Assembly: GCA_945917985.1 (NCBI GenBank)
Contig: CAMEIH010000004.1
Coordinates: 1 to 64,000, forward strand
From: an uncultured Clostridium sp.
GTDB taxonomy: Bacteria > Bacillota > Clostridia > Lachnospirales > Lachnospiraceae
DNA length: 64,000 nt
Reading direction: 5' to 3'
Of this stretch, positions 1 through 7,814 are shown piece after piece. A program made the position numbers and the translations under genes. Position 1 is the first letter of the stretch, and each line of letters begins with the position of its first letter. Under the pieces are notes generated by a model. That model was not told where the DNA came from. It was given only the letters and a program-made list of their open reading frames with translations, and did not search any database.

Positions 1-15
1 GGTAGAATGTAAGAC

Positions 16-47
16 TAAATTCAACCCAAGGTGGAATTTACTTTTTT
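16..47 (+). terminator. Rho-independent terminator of an upstream gene outside the window
   Basis: TAAATTC (16-22) pairs with GAATTTA (34-40), then after one mismatch ACC pairs with GGT, around a CAA loop. A run of six T follows at 42-47. It would end a plus-strand gene lying before base 1. Confidence 0.65.
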
Positions 48-82
48 ATTTAACGGTCTTTCCTTTAATATGAAAAAATTTC

Positions 83-111
83 TATACAGCACACCGAAAA
101 TGTGCTATACT
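83..111 (+). promoter_or_regulatory. Promoter of the tRNA-Leu gene
   Basis: A -35-like TATACA (83-88) and a -10 TATACT (106-111) are separated by 17 bp and lie 23 bp upstream of the tRNA. An 11-bp perfect inverted repeat (87-97 and 117-127) brackets the -10 and the expected start point. Confidence 0.6.
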
Positions 112-134
112 ACATATCGGTGTGCTGATAAGAT

Positions 135-216
135 GCGGAATTGATGGAATTGGCAGACATGCAAGATTTAGGTTCTTGTGCCGCAGGGCGTGTGGGTTCA
201 AGTCCCACATTCCGCA
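135..216 (+). tRNA. tRNA-Leu (anticodon UAG)
   Basis: The acceptor arms GCGGAAT (135-141) and ATTCCGC (209-215) pair perfectly, with A216 as discriminator; CCA is not encoded. The anticodon stem CAAGA/TCTTG encloses the loop TTTAGGT, giving anticodon UAG, which reads CUA and other CUN codons. A long variable arm, typical of class II tRNA-Leu, and the T arm with GGTTCAAGTCC follow. Short open frames across this region are shadows of the tRNA. Confidence 0.97.
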
Positions 217-314
217 TTATATAGGAAAAAGAAAAGCGGCGGAATCGGCAGATATCGCCGTTTTTTGTGTGTTAACAATGCGAACGATGAAACGGAAGGA
301 AAGGAAGAGATTCA

Positions 315-1679
315 GTGCAGGACAAAGAAAAGAAAATGGCAACGGAGGGGATCGGGAAGCTGATGATAAGTATGGCAGTTCCTTCCATCATTGCCCAGAT
401 CATCAATATACTGTACAGTATCGTGGACAGAATTTATATCGGACATATTAAGGGAGTGGGAATGGAGGCCCTGACAGGCGTGGGAGTGACGTTTCCCATT
501 ATTACGCTGATTTCGGCCTTCTCCGCTTTTGTAGGGGCAGGTGGAGCGCCTCTTGCGGCGATCTGGCTTGGCAAAGGAGACCGGAAACGGGCAGAAAAGA
601 TTTTGGGAAACGGCGTAACTTTGCTGGTGTTTTTTACTGTCATTCTGATGGCCTTTTTCTATGCCTTTCAAAAACCTCTTTTGTATCTGTTTGGGGCCAG
701 TGATGCCACGATAGGATATGCCGTGAGCTATATCTCCATTTATCTTGCAGGAACAATTTTTGTGGAACTGGCACTTGGACTCAACGCATTCATTATTTCC
801 CAGGGACAATCAAGAACAGCCATGATGGCAGTGCTGATAGGTGCAGCTTCCAATATCATACTGGATCCCATTTTTATTTTTGCACTGGGGATGGGAGTTA
901 AGGGAGCTGCATATGCTACGGTGATTTCCCAGGCACTCAGTGCATTATGGACGGTGGGATTTCTGATCAGCAGGAAGTCATCCCTTACCATTAAGTGGCA
1001 GGCCATGAAACCGGATTTCCCTGTTATCGGGAGTGTGATGGCACTTGGAATTTCCCCGTTTATCATGCGGGCTACGGAAAGTCTGATCAGTATCGTACTG
1101 AACAACGGTTTGCAGAAGTATGGCGGAGACATTTATGTGGGTTCTCTGACGATCATGCAGAGCGTGATGCAGATGTATTCTGCCCCGTTAGGAGGGTTTA
1201 CGCAGGGGGTTCAGCCGATCATCAGTTATAATTTCGGAGCCGGCAATTTTGACAGGGTGAAAAAGCTTTATCAGAGCATGATAACAGTCTGCTTTTTGTT
1301 CGCCGCCATGGCAACTGTTCTTGTGATGATTTTCCCCGGCTTTTTTGCAGGAATGTTTACAAATGATGTGCAGCTGATTGCGCTGGTAGAAGAAATGATG
1401 CCGATCTTTATGTGCGGAATGCTGATTTTCGGTCTTCAGCAAGGAATCCAGCCTACCTTCCTGGCACTTGGACAGGCGAAACTCTCTCTCTTTATTGCCA
1501 TTTTCAGAAAAGTGATCCTGTTAGTACCGCTCGCCTTGGTGCTTCCGCTTGAATTTGGTGTTATGGGAATTTATTATGCGGAACCTGTTTCGGATGTGCT
1601 GTCTGCAGTGACGGCTACGGTGCTGTTTCTTTTTAATATCAAAAAGATTGTGTCTAAGGAGACATTACAGAAAATATAA
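315..1679 (+). CDS. MATE family efflux transporter
   Basis: A 454-residue polytopic membrane protein of the multi-antimicrobial extrusion family, which exports cationic drugs or metabolites in exchange for Na+ or H+. The N-terminus has the typical arrangement of a short charged segment, then MAVPSIIAQIINILYSIVDR and a glycine-rich second helix (VGAGGAPLAAIWLGKGD). About twelve hydrophobic helices are visible in two similar halves (from about residues 15 and 235), as expected for the fold. The start is GTG at 315, preceded by a purine-rich GGAAGGAAAGGAAGAG stretch; the next in-frame ATG at 336 is less well placed. It stands alone behind the tRNA gene. The substrate cannot be deduced. Confidence 0.9.
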   Translation: MQDKEKKMATEGIGKLMISMAVPSIIAQIINILYSIVDRIYIGHIKGVGMEALTGVGVTFPIITLISAFSAFVGAGGAPLAAIWLGKGDRKRAEKILGNGVTLLVFFTVILMAFFYAFQKPLLYLFGASDATIGYAVSYISIYLAGTIFVELALGLNAFIISQGQSRTAMMAVLIGAASNIILDPIFIFALGMGVKGAAYATVISQALSALWTVGFLISRKSSLTIKWQAMKPDFPVIGSVMALGISPFIMRATESLISIVLNNGLQKYGGDIYVGSLTIMQSVMQMYSAPLGGFTQGVQPIISYNFGAGNFDRVKKLYQSMITVCFLFAAMATVLVMIFPGFFAGMFTNDVQLIALVEEMMPIFMCGMLIFGLQQGIQPTFLALGQAKLSLFIAIFRKVILLVPLALVLPLEFGVMGIYYAEPVSDVLSAVTATVLFLFNIKKIVSKETLQKI

Positions 1680-1840
1680 TGATCTTTATTCTTGAAGAAG
1701 ATGGAAAATTCAAGCAGAGAAAGATAAGAAAGGCGGCCCGGTGGAGTGCCCTTTTTGTGAGTGCTTTTGCCTGTTCCCATTGACTAAAAACAGAAAATAT
1801 ATTATTCTATTTTTATGGCAAATGATAAGGAGGGTACACC

Positions 1841-2728
1841 ATGGTATCAAGTATTGTGGGAGATTATTTAATAAAAAAGGGACTGATCACGAAAGAGCAG
1901 TTTAAGGATCTTCTGAATGAACAGCAGAAGGTCAGAGTAAAGCTGGGACTGATCGCCGTGGCAGAGGGACTTATGACACAGGAGGAAGCTGACAAGGTGA
2001 ACCAGCTTCAGACAGTGATGGATAAGCGCTTTGGTGATATCGCAGTGGAGAAGGGATATCTGACAGAAGGACAGGTAAACAGTCTTCTGAAGAAGCAGGG
2101 AAATGCTTATCTTGCTTTTGCTCAGGCGCTGGAAAATCAGCAGCTTATGACTGTGGAGCAGTTGGAGCAGTATTTGCTCGATTATCGATTTGAAAATCAT
2201 TTGACAGCTTCCGATATGGATGATATTAAGAGTGATGATGTGGATCGTATTTTACCGATTTTCCTTCCGATTGAGAGTGATAAGTACATAGGGATGGCCG
2301 GAACGGCAGTGAGAACTCTGATGCGCTGTGTGGATTCAGAGGTATATCCCGGAAAAGCTGTTATTGTATCAAATGTGGCAGCGGATAATGCAGCCATTCA
2401 GAAAATGGAAGGTTCGCCCAGTGTAACCTGTGGTATGGCAGGAAGTGGTGATGGCCTGTTATATGCCGCATCTGTGTTTGGACAGGAAGAGTTCCCTGAA
2501 GTAAATGAGGATGCACTTGATGCAATCGGAGAACTGCTTAATTGCATAAATGGTTTGTATGCATCATCTGTCAGCAAAGAGGGCACATCTCTCGAACTTC
2601 TTCCCCCTGAATTTAAGACCGGGATTAAAGAAGTGAGTGGTAAAGAAATGCTCGTGCTTCCTGTTTATATGAACGGAAGCTGTTTGAACTTCTTGGTATC
2701 AGTAGATGACGACATAGAGATAAAGTAG
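1841..2728 (+). CDS. CheX-like chemotaxis phosphatase with MshEN-like N-terminal domain
   Basis: A 295-residue two-part protein. Residues 1-115 hold three degenerate repeats of the kind seen in MshEN / GspE N-terminal domains (a G-x-x-L/I-x-x-x-G-x-[IL]-T pattern at about 7-29, 35-57 and 64-86, the last beginning RFGDIAVEKGYLTEGQV). Residues 135-295 resemble CheX/CheC proteins, which dephosphorylate CheY-P. The phosphatase signature E-x-x-N is visible in ELLN (231-234), with D227 before it and prolines 255-256 after it. The gene is followed 12 bp later by a CheY-like gene, so the natural reading is a phosphatase and its substrate. MshEN domains in other proteins bind cyclic-di-GMP; whether this one does is inference. 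SD AAGGAGG lies upstream of the ATG. Confidence 0.8.
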   Translation: MVSSIVGDYLIKKGLITKEQFKDLLNEQQKVRVKLGLIAVAEGLMTQEEADKVNQLQTVMDKRFGDIAVEKGYLTEGQVNSLLKKQGNAYLAFAQALENQQLMTVEQLEQYLLDYRFENHLTASDMDDIKSDDVDRILPIFLPIESDKYIGMAGTAVRTLMRCVDSEVYPGKAVIVSNVAADNAAIQKMEGSPSVTCGMAGSGDGLLYAASVFGQEEFPEVNEDALDAIGELLNCINGLYASSVSKEGTSLELLPPEFKTGIKEVSGKEMLVLPVYMNGSCLNFLVSVDDDIEIK

Positions 2729-2740
2729 GAGGACAGGGAA

Positions 2741-3100
2741 ATGGCGAGAATACTGATTGTTGATGATTCCAGAACATCCCGCAAAATCTTAAGAGGAATT
2801 TTGGAAGAGGCAGGGCATGAGATTGTTGAGGAAGCAGTTAACGGCGATGACGGCTTTTTGAAGTATAAGGAACTGAGACCGGACCTGGTTACTATGGATA
2901 TCACGATGCCTATCACAGATGGTATCCAGGCTCTTCAGCTGATCAAGCATCTGGACAAGGATGCGCACGTTGTTATGATAACGGCAGCAGGACAGAAGGA
3001 AAAGATGATCCAAGCGCTGAAGGAAGGTGCTGATGAGTTTATCACCAAGCCTTTTGATAAGGAAGAGGTTGTGAAAGTAATCAAAAATATTGTTGGTTGA
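2741..3100 (+). CDS. CheY-like single-domain response regulator
   Basis: A 119-residue receiver domain with no output domain. The acidic pair D8-D9, phospho-acceptor D53 (VTMDITMP), switch residue T81 (MITAAG) and K103 (ITKPFD) are all in place, so it should be phosphorylatable. It follows the CheX-like gene with a 12-bp gap and a GGAGGACAGGGAA ribosome binding site, forming a two-gene operon ended by the terminator at 3177-3201. No flagellar or cheA gene is in the window, so the kinase that feeds it lies elsewhere; the chemoreceptor at 34702 could belong to the same network. Confidence 0.92.
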   Translation: MARILIVDDSRTSRKILRGILEEAGHEIVEEAVNGDDGFLKYKELRPDLVTMDITMPITDGIQALQLIKHLDKDAHVVMITAAGQKEKMIQALKEGADEFITKPFDKEEVVKVIKNIVG

Positions 3101-3176
3101 TCAAAATATATTTGAACAGATTGATAATGAAGCTGTTTAAGCTATTCAGGTTAATCAGGGTGTTTAGGCTATTTAG

Positions 3177-3201
3177 GGCGGTGCGAAGGCACCGCCTTTT
3201 T
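3177..3201 (+). terminator. Rho-independent terminator after cheX-cheY
   Basis: GGCGGTGC (3177-3184) and GCACCGCC (3189-3196) form an 8-bp GC-rich stem with a 4-nt loop, followed by TTTTT. Confidence 0.92.
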
Positions 3202-3237
3202 GAATTTGGATGTCGTATAGGCAGAAATTGTTTGACT

Positions 3238-3647
3238 TGACTTTATATATCCTTTTTCAACCGCTTTAAAGCGCGTCAAAACATGCCAACACGCGCAAAA
3301 ACTGTTCAAAAATTCAAGCAAGGGTACAGCGAGCCGGATTCCCGCGCATATACCCTCCATGCGCTGTTTCCCAGAGTAGAGTGTTGTTCAAAAACTTCCT
3401 GGAGGGTATCAGAAGGCGATTCTGCCTCTCATACCCTTCTTGCACCGCTTTACAGAGTAAAATGCTGTTCCCAAACTACCGGCGAGGGTACAGCGAGCCG
3501 ATTACGGCACTCATACCCTCCATGCGCCGTTTCGCAGAGTAAAATGCTGTTCCTAAACTACCGGCGAGGGTATAGCGAGTCGATTCCGGCGCTCATACCC
3601 TCCATGCATCATTTCGCAACTCAAATTGTTGTTCTAAAGCTTGGAAA
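3238..3647. repeat. Four tandem 82-bp units, each with a hairpin bounded by GAGGGTA/TACCCTC
   Basis: Exact 82-bp spacing places unit starts at 3320, 3402, 3484 and 3566, with a decayed fifth unit before 3320. Each unit begins GAGGGTA (first copy AAGGGTA), and about 30 nt later has TACCCTC or TACCCTT, with a further imperfect inner stem. The remainder of each unit has a conserved part like GCAGAGTAAAATGCTGTTC. Because 82 is not a multiple of 3, the open frame running through the array is not a repeat protein. The array fills most of the 650-bp gap between the cheY terminator and the LacI-type gene. Confidence 0.9.
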
Positions 3648-3674
3648 TTTCAATGGAACAAGTTATAAATCCCC

Positions 3675-3720
3675 TTGTAATTTACAATATGTTATAGTAT
3701 GATAAAGGAAAACGTTTTCT
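3675..3720 (+). promoter_or_regulatory. Promoter and auto-operator of the LacI-type regulator
   Basis: TTGTAA (3675-3680), 17 bp, TATGAT (3698-3703). The near-palindrome GGAAAACGTTTTCT (3707-3720) lies over the expected transcription start. Nearly the same sequence sits in the glycogen phosphorylase promoter, so autoregulation is likely. Confidence 0.7.
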
Positions 3721-3753
3721 AAACAATAACAAGAAGGAAAGCAGGAACACATT

Positions 3754-4743
3754 ATGGTATCCATTAAAGATGTGGCTAAATATGCAGGAGTGGCAATTTC
3801 CACAGTATCAAAGGTTTTAAATGATTATCCCAATGTCAGTGAAGCAACAAAAATAAAAGTAAATAAAGCGGTGGCAGAATTGAATTTTGTGCCCAATTCC
3901 GTGGCAGCTGCACTCTCCTCCAAGCAGGCAGGAAGAGTGGCGCTTCTGATTAATATCAATGTAGAGACAAATGCAATTGATGAGATTGATATGCGATATA
4001 TTGCAGGAGCGCTTAATAAAGCAATGGAGCTTAATCTGGATGTAATCACACTTTTCTTTTTTATGTTCCAGAATAAGACGGCAGAAGAGATTGCAAGGTA
4101 TCTGGAATCTCAGAGTATTGCCGGAGTCATTATTTATGGGATGTCCAAGGAGGATAAGGTGCTGCACAAGCTGATTGCCATGGGAAAATTCAAATGTGTG
4201 GTCATTGATTCTCCCTTTGTCAATGAAAATACCAGTTGTGTGGGTGTAGACCACAAACAGGCCCAGATTGACGTGGCAAGAAAAACTATTGAAGAGAATA
4301 AGAGCAAAAGAATCTTATATATTGCAGGAAAGCGCAACGGCTATGTGACAGACGAGCGGATCAAAGGAATGGAAGAACTGGTCAAGGAAAAGAATCTGAC
4401 TATGATGATTCGAAACGGTGAATTTTCTGAGCTTCAGGCAAGGAATATTACATTGAAATATGCGAAAAATAAGGATGTTGTAATATGTGCTTCGGATCTT
4501 ATGGCGATCGGAGCCATGAAGGCACTGATTGAGATGGATATTTTCCGTCCTGTCTGTGGTTTTGACGGTATTGTTCTTATGGGCTATGTGGGAAAACAAA
4601 TGAACACAGTGCGCCAGGATTTTGCAGAAATTTCGTCAAAAGCCATGGAGGAACTCCATCGACTTTTGAACGGAGAAACCGGCAGAAGCGTAGTGGTAGA
4701 CCATACTCTCGTCAGACTAAAATACGAGGATATCATCTGTTAA
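3754..4743 (+). CDS. LacI family transcriptional regulator
   Basis: A 329-residue repressor. Residues 1-50 form the family's helix-turn-helix and hinge (IKDVAKYAGVAISTVSKVLN, then VSEATKIKV and NSVAAALSS). Residues 60-329 are a periplasmic-binding-protein-like effector domain that would bind a sugar or a phosphorylated signal. The gene directly precedes glycogen phosphorylase in the same direction, and both promoters carry an AAAACGTTTT palindrome of the type bound by LacI/CcpA-family proteins. This suggests control of glycogen or maltodextrin use, with MalR-like or CcpA-like roles as alternatives. The effector cannot be read from the sequence. Confidence 0.88.
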   Translation: MVSIKDVAKYAGVAISTVSKVLNDYPNVSEATKIKVNKAVAELNFVPNSVAAALSSKQAGRVALLININVETNAIDEIDMRYIAGALNKAMELNLDVITLFFFMFQNKTAEEIARYLESQSIAGVIIYGMSKEDKVLHKLIAMGKFKCVVIDSPFVNENTSCVGVDHKQAQIDVARKTIEENKSKRILYIAGKRNGYVTDERIKGMEELVKEKNLTMMIRNGEFSELQARNITLKYAKNKDVVICASDLMAIGAMKALIEMDIFRPVCGFDGIVLMGYVGKQMNTVRQDFAEISSKAMEELHRLLNGETGRSVVVDHTLVRLKYEDIIC

Positions 4744-4909
4744 CACAGTTCACATGTCAGCAAGCCCTTCCGCAAATTTGTGCTTGCACAAGAATTTGCG
4801 GAAGGGCTTGCTGACAGAGGGAGCGCCGTCTCATGAGCAAAGTTAGCTGCGAAGCAGCGGGAAAGCGCTGAAAGCGCGACTTTGCGAATGGCGCGGGTGT
4901 GAACAGTGT
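4743..4909. repeat. 167-bp nested palindromic element (multibranched hairpin)
   Basis: An outer inverted repeat, ACACAGTTCACA (4743-4754) with TGTGAACAGTGT (4898-4909, one mismatch), encloses two arms. Arm 1 is a perfect 24-bp stem (4755-4778 with 4793-4816), itself capped by TGTGC/GCACA. Arm 2 has GCGCC/GGCGC (4823-4827, 4890-4894), GCAAAGT/ACTTTGC (4837-4843, 4879-4885), and two small hairpins: GCTGC-gaa-GCAGC and GCGCT-gaa-AGCGC. CTTTGCGA (4880-4887) can instead pair with TCGCAAAG (4909-4916). There is no T-run after the 24-bp stem, so it is not a simple terminator. The element occupies most of the gap between the LacI-type gene and glgP. Confidence 0.85.
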
Positions 4910-4955
4910 CGCAAAGGAAAGCACTGACTAATTTAAAACTTTTTTAAAAAGATAC

Positions 4956-4984
4956 TTGCGGAAAACGTTTTCCTATGCTATACT
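4956..4984 (+). promoter_or_regulatory. glgP promoter with overlapping LacI/CcpA-type operator
   Basis: TTGCGG (4956-4961), 17-bp spacer, TATACT (4979-4984) with an upstream TG. The perfect 14-bp palindrome GGAAAACGTTTTCC (4960-4973) overlaps the -35 and the spacer, so a bound repressor should block RNA polymerase. Confidence 0.75.
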
Positions 4985-5060
4985 GACCATGTCGACAGGA
5001 AAAAAGTAAATAAAGAAGCAAATAAACTAATAAAATTAAAAACAAAAACAGGAGGGTGTT

Positions 5061-7370
5061 ATGTCAGCACAAACAAACTTACAAAGAGACATTCTGGTTC
5101 TGAATCTGGAAGAGCAGTTAAAGGAAGTTGCCAAAGAGATGTTTGGCAAAGAACTTTCTGCTTTGACCGATCAGGAAACTTATTATGCAGTACTCGTACT
5201 TACCAAGAGACTGATGGCTGTATCTGACAGCAACGAAGGAGAAAAGAAGGTTTACTATATTTCAGCAGAATTCCTGATTGGAAAACTTCTGAGCAACAAT
5301 CTGATCAATCTCGGCGTTTATGATAAGATGAGCGAAATCCTTGAGAAAAACGGAAAGAAGCTTTCCGTAATTGAGGAGATTGAACCGGAACCTTCCCTTG
5401 GTAACGGCGGACTGGGAAGACTGGCAGCATGCTTCCTTGACTCCATCGCAACGCTCGGACTTCCCGGAGAAGGAATCGGTCTTAACTATCATTACGGTCT
5501 GTTCAAGCAGGTGTTTAAGGATAAACTGCAGACAGCAGAAAAAAATGAATGGATTGAAGAAAACTCATGGCTGACCAAGACAGATGTTACCTATGATGTC
5601 TACTTCGGAAAGAAGAAAGTGACATCACGCCTTTATGATATCGATGTTGCCGGATATGACAGCGGTGTGAATAAGCTGAGACTGTTTGATATTGAATCCC
5701 TGGATGAGAGCCTTGTAAAGGAAGGAATCAATTTTGATAAGGAAAAGATTGAAAAGAACCTGACCTTATTCCTTTATCCTGATGATTCTGACGAGGCAGG
5801 TAATCTCCTTCGTATTTATCAGCAGTATTTCATGGTATGCAATGCTGCACAGTTGATCTTAAGTGAGATGAAGGAGAAGAAATATGACCTTCGCAAGATG
5901 TATGAGCATGCGGTAATCCAGATCAATGATACCCATCCGACCATGATCATTCCGGAACTGATCCGTATTCTGGTAGAAGAAAAAGCATTTACCATGGATG
6001 AAGCAATCGATGTGGTAAGCAAGACATGTGCTTATACCAATCACACGATTCTGGCAGAAGCACTGGAAAAGTGGCCGCTCAAATATCTGGAGAAGGTTGT
6101 TCCCCAGTTGGTACCTTACATCAAAGAGCTTGATAAGAGAGTGGCAGCTAAGTATGATGATCCCAAGGTACAGATTATCGATGAAGATGGCCGTGTACAC
6201 ATGGCACATATCGATATTCACTATGGATTTTCTGTAAACGGTGTTGCAGCAATCCATACAGAAATCCTGAAAGAAACAGAGTTAAACGCTTTCTATAAGC
6301 TTTATCCTGAGAAATTCAATAACAAGACAAACGGAATCACCTTCAGAAGATGGCTTCTCTCCTGTAACAGAGAACTTGCAGGATTTCTTGCAGAGACCAT
6401 CGGTGACGGCTTCAAAAAGGATGCCGACAAACTGGAAAAACTCCTTGAATACAAGGACAATCAGGCTGTGCTTGACCGTCTTGCAGAAATTAAGATGAAC
6501 CGCAAAAAAGATCTGGCTGCCTATGTGAAGGAAGCAGAGGGCGTGACCTTGAATCCCGATTCCATCTTTGATATTCAGGTAAAGAGACTGCATGAGTATA
6601 AGCGTCAGCAGATGAATGCTTTATATATCATCCATAAATATTTGGAGATCAAGAGCGGCAAGAAACCGGTAAGACCTCTTACCTTTATCTTCGGCGCAAA
6701 GGCTGCACCCGCTTATGTGATCGCTCAGGATATCATTCATCTGATCCTGGTATTACAGGAGATCATCAATAACGATCCTGAGGTAAGCCCTTATATGACT
6801 GTACTAATGGTGGAGAACTACAATGTAAGCTATGCGGAGAAGCTGATCCCCGCCTGCGATATTTCCGAACAGATTTCCTTAGCTTCCAAGGAAGCATCCG
6901 GAACCGGCAATATGAAATTCATGTTAAATGGTGCCGTTACACTGGGAACCTCAGACGGTGCTAACGTAGAGATTCATGATTTGGTGGGCGATGATAATAT
7001 TTATATCTTTGGTAAGGATTCGGATACTGTTATTAAGCACTACGAGGAAGCAGACTACGTTTCCAAGGATTACTATGAGAAGAGCCCTGTGATCAAGGAA
7101 GCCGTTGACTTTATCGTCAGCAAGCAGGCACTCAAGGTTGGTCACAAGGAAAATCTGGAACGTCTTTACAAGGAACTTCTGAATAAAGACTGGTTCATGA
7201 CACTGCTTGACCTTGAGGATTACATCGCAACCAAGGATAAGATGTTTGCAGACTACGAAGACAGCCAGAAGTGGAAGAAGATGATGCTTGTGAATATTGC
7301 AAAGGCCGGCTTCTTCTCATCCGACAGAACAATCGCTGAGTACAACAGAGATATCTGGAAGCTGAAATAA
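5061..7370 (+). CDS. glgP: Glycogen/starch phosphorylase
   Basis: A 769-residue cytoplasmic enzyme that releases glucose-1-phosphate from the non-reducing ends of alpha-1,4-glucans, using phosphate and pyridoxal phosphate. The family signature [14 protein letters not shown] is present, and K619 within it should be the PLP-binding lysine. N-terminal substrate residues ([21 protein letters not shown]) and the C-terminal nucleotide-binding-like half are intact. It is somewhat shorter than E. coli or mammalian enzymes, as is common in Clostridia. The start follows AGGAGGGTGTT. It is monocistronic: its own promoter and operator lie upstream and a strong terminator at 7402-7444. Regulation by the upstream LacI-type protein is inferred from the shared operator. 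Confidence 0.96.
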   Translation: MSAQTNLQRDILVLNLEEQLKEVAKEMFGKELSALTDQETYYAVLVLTKRLMAVSDSNEGEKKVYYISAEFLIGKLLSNNLINLGVYDKMSEILEKNGKKLSVIEEIEPEPSLGNGGLGRLAACFLDSIATLGLPGEGIGLNYHYGLFKQVFKDKLQTAEKNEWIEENSWLTKTDVTYDVYFGKKKVTSRLYDIDVAGYDSGVNKLRLFDIESLDESLVKEGINFDKEKIEKNLTLFLYPDDSDEAGNLLRIYQQYFMVCNAAQLILSEMKEKKYDLRKMYEHAVIQINDTHPTMIIPELIRILVEEKAFTMDEAIDVVSKTCAYTNHTILAEALEKWPLKYLEKVVPQLVPYIKELDKRVAAKYDDPKVQIIDEDGRVHMAHIDIHYGFSVNGVAAIHTEILKETELNAFYKLYPEKFNNKTNGITFRRWLLSCNRELAGFLAETIGDGFKKDADKLEKLLEYKDNQAVLDRLAEIKMNRKKDLAAYVKEAEGVTLNPDSIFDIQVKRLHEYKRQQMNALYIIHKYLEIKSGKKPVRPLTFIFGAKAAPAYVIAQDIIHLILVLQEIINNDPEVSPYMTVLMVENYNVSYAEKLIPACDISEQISLASKEASGTGNMKFMLNGAVTLGTSDGANVEIHDLVGDDNIYIFGKDSDTVIKHYEEADYVSKDYYEKSPVIKEAVDFIVSKQALKVGHKENLERLYKELLNKDWFMTLLDLEDYIATKDKMFADYEDSQKWKKMMLVNIAKAGFFSSDRTIAEYNRDIWKLK

Positions 7371-7401
7371 AAGCAAGTACATTTGGGTTAGTGAGACTTA
7401 A

Positions 7402-7444
7402 TAAGGCTATCCACCGTTTTTGGTGGGTAGCCTTAAAATTTTTT
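7402..7444 (+). terminator. Rho-independent terminator of glgP
   Basis: TAAGGCTATCCACC (7402-7415) pairs with GGTGGGTAGCCTTA (7422-7435), around GTTTTT, with one T-G wobble. AAA and then a run of six T follow. Confidence 0.93.
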
Positions 7445-7548
7445 ATTGTGTGCAAAGCATATTACATTGGGTCTATTTCAAAAAAATACCTCTACAGACC
7501 CAAAACAAGCTTCATATGCGGCACAAATTACCCCTTATGAGAAGCATT

Positions 7549-7635
7549 TGGGCATATAAAAAATTTTTGTTGTATCGGATCCCTTGTTTTTACAATTTTC
7601 TGGGTCCTTGCAACAAAAAAAGTAGCATATGCCCA
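7549..7635. repeat. Nested long hairpin in the glgP-marR gap
   Basis: TGGGCATAT (7549-7557) pairs with ATATGCCCA (7627-7635), TTTTTGTTG (7564-7572) with CAACAAAAA (7611-7619), and GGATCC (7577-7582) with GGGTCC (7602-7607). A smaller inverted repeat, TTGGGTCT...AGACCCAA, precedes it near 7469-7506. No convincing gene is seen in 7445-7754, and the open frame there has no ribosome binding site. Confidence 0.75.
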
Positions 7636-7754
7636 TCGCTATCTTAAGACACTAAAGGCAATTCCAATTAAACAACTTATTGCTTTATTGTATCATAAGA
7701 CAAGACAAAATCAAACGGCAGTGTCGGCTATTCATGCAAAGCATATCATTTCTA

Positions 7755-7800
7755 TTGACAAAAGAAAGGTAATATGTTACACATATAGGTAATATATTAC
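7755..7800 (+). promoter_or_regulatory. Promoter and two MarR-type operators
   Basis: A -35 TTGACA lies at 7755-7760. Two palindromes, GTAATATGTTAC (7769-7780) and GTAATATATTAC (7789-7800), follow with centres 20 bp apart, about two helical turns. They cover the expected -10 and the start point, as for an autoregulated MarR gene. Confidence 0.7.
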
Positions 7801-7814
7801 ATAAGGAGGTGCAT

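Noticed and set aside
122-451. 109-codon open frame over the tRNA gene and the start of the MATE gene
   Set aside because: It reads through a functional tRNA and overlaps the MATE gene in another frame; it has no family resemblance.
3238-3647. CRISPR array
   Set aside because: Units are 82 bp with the whole unit similar; there are no short identical repeats separated by unique spacers and no cas genes nearby. The Cas4-like domain at 44556 is fused to a helicase and is not evidence of CRISPR.
3283-3702. 139-codon open frame across the 82-bp repeat array
   Set aside because: The repeat period is not a multiple of 3, so the same DNA is read in different frames in each unit. There is no ribosome binding site and the array is palindromic, which favours non-coding DNA.
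4743-4909. Ordinary transcription terminator of the LacI-type gene
   Set aside because: No T-tract follows any of the stems and the folded length is about 167 nt, so termination alone does not explain it, although a contribution cannot be excluded.
7420-7647. 75-codon open frame after glgP
   Set aside because: It begins inside the glgP terminator and crosses the nested hairpin at 7549-7635, with no ribosome binding site.
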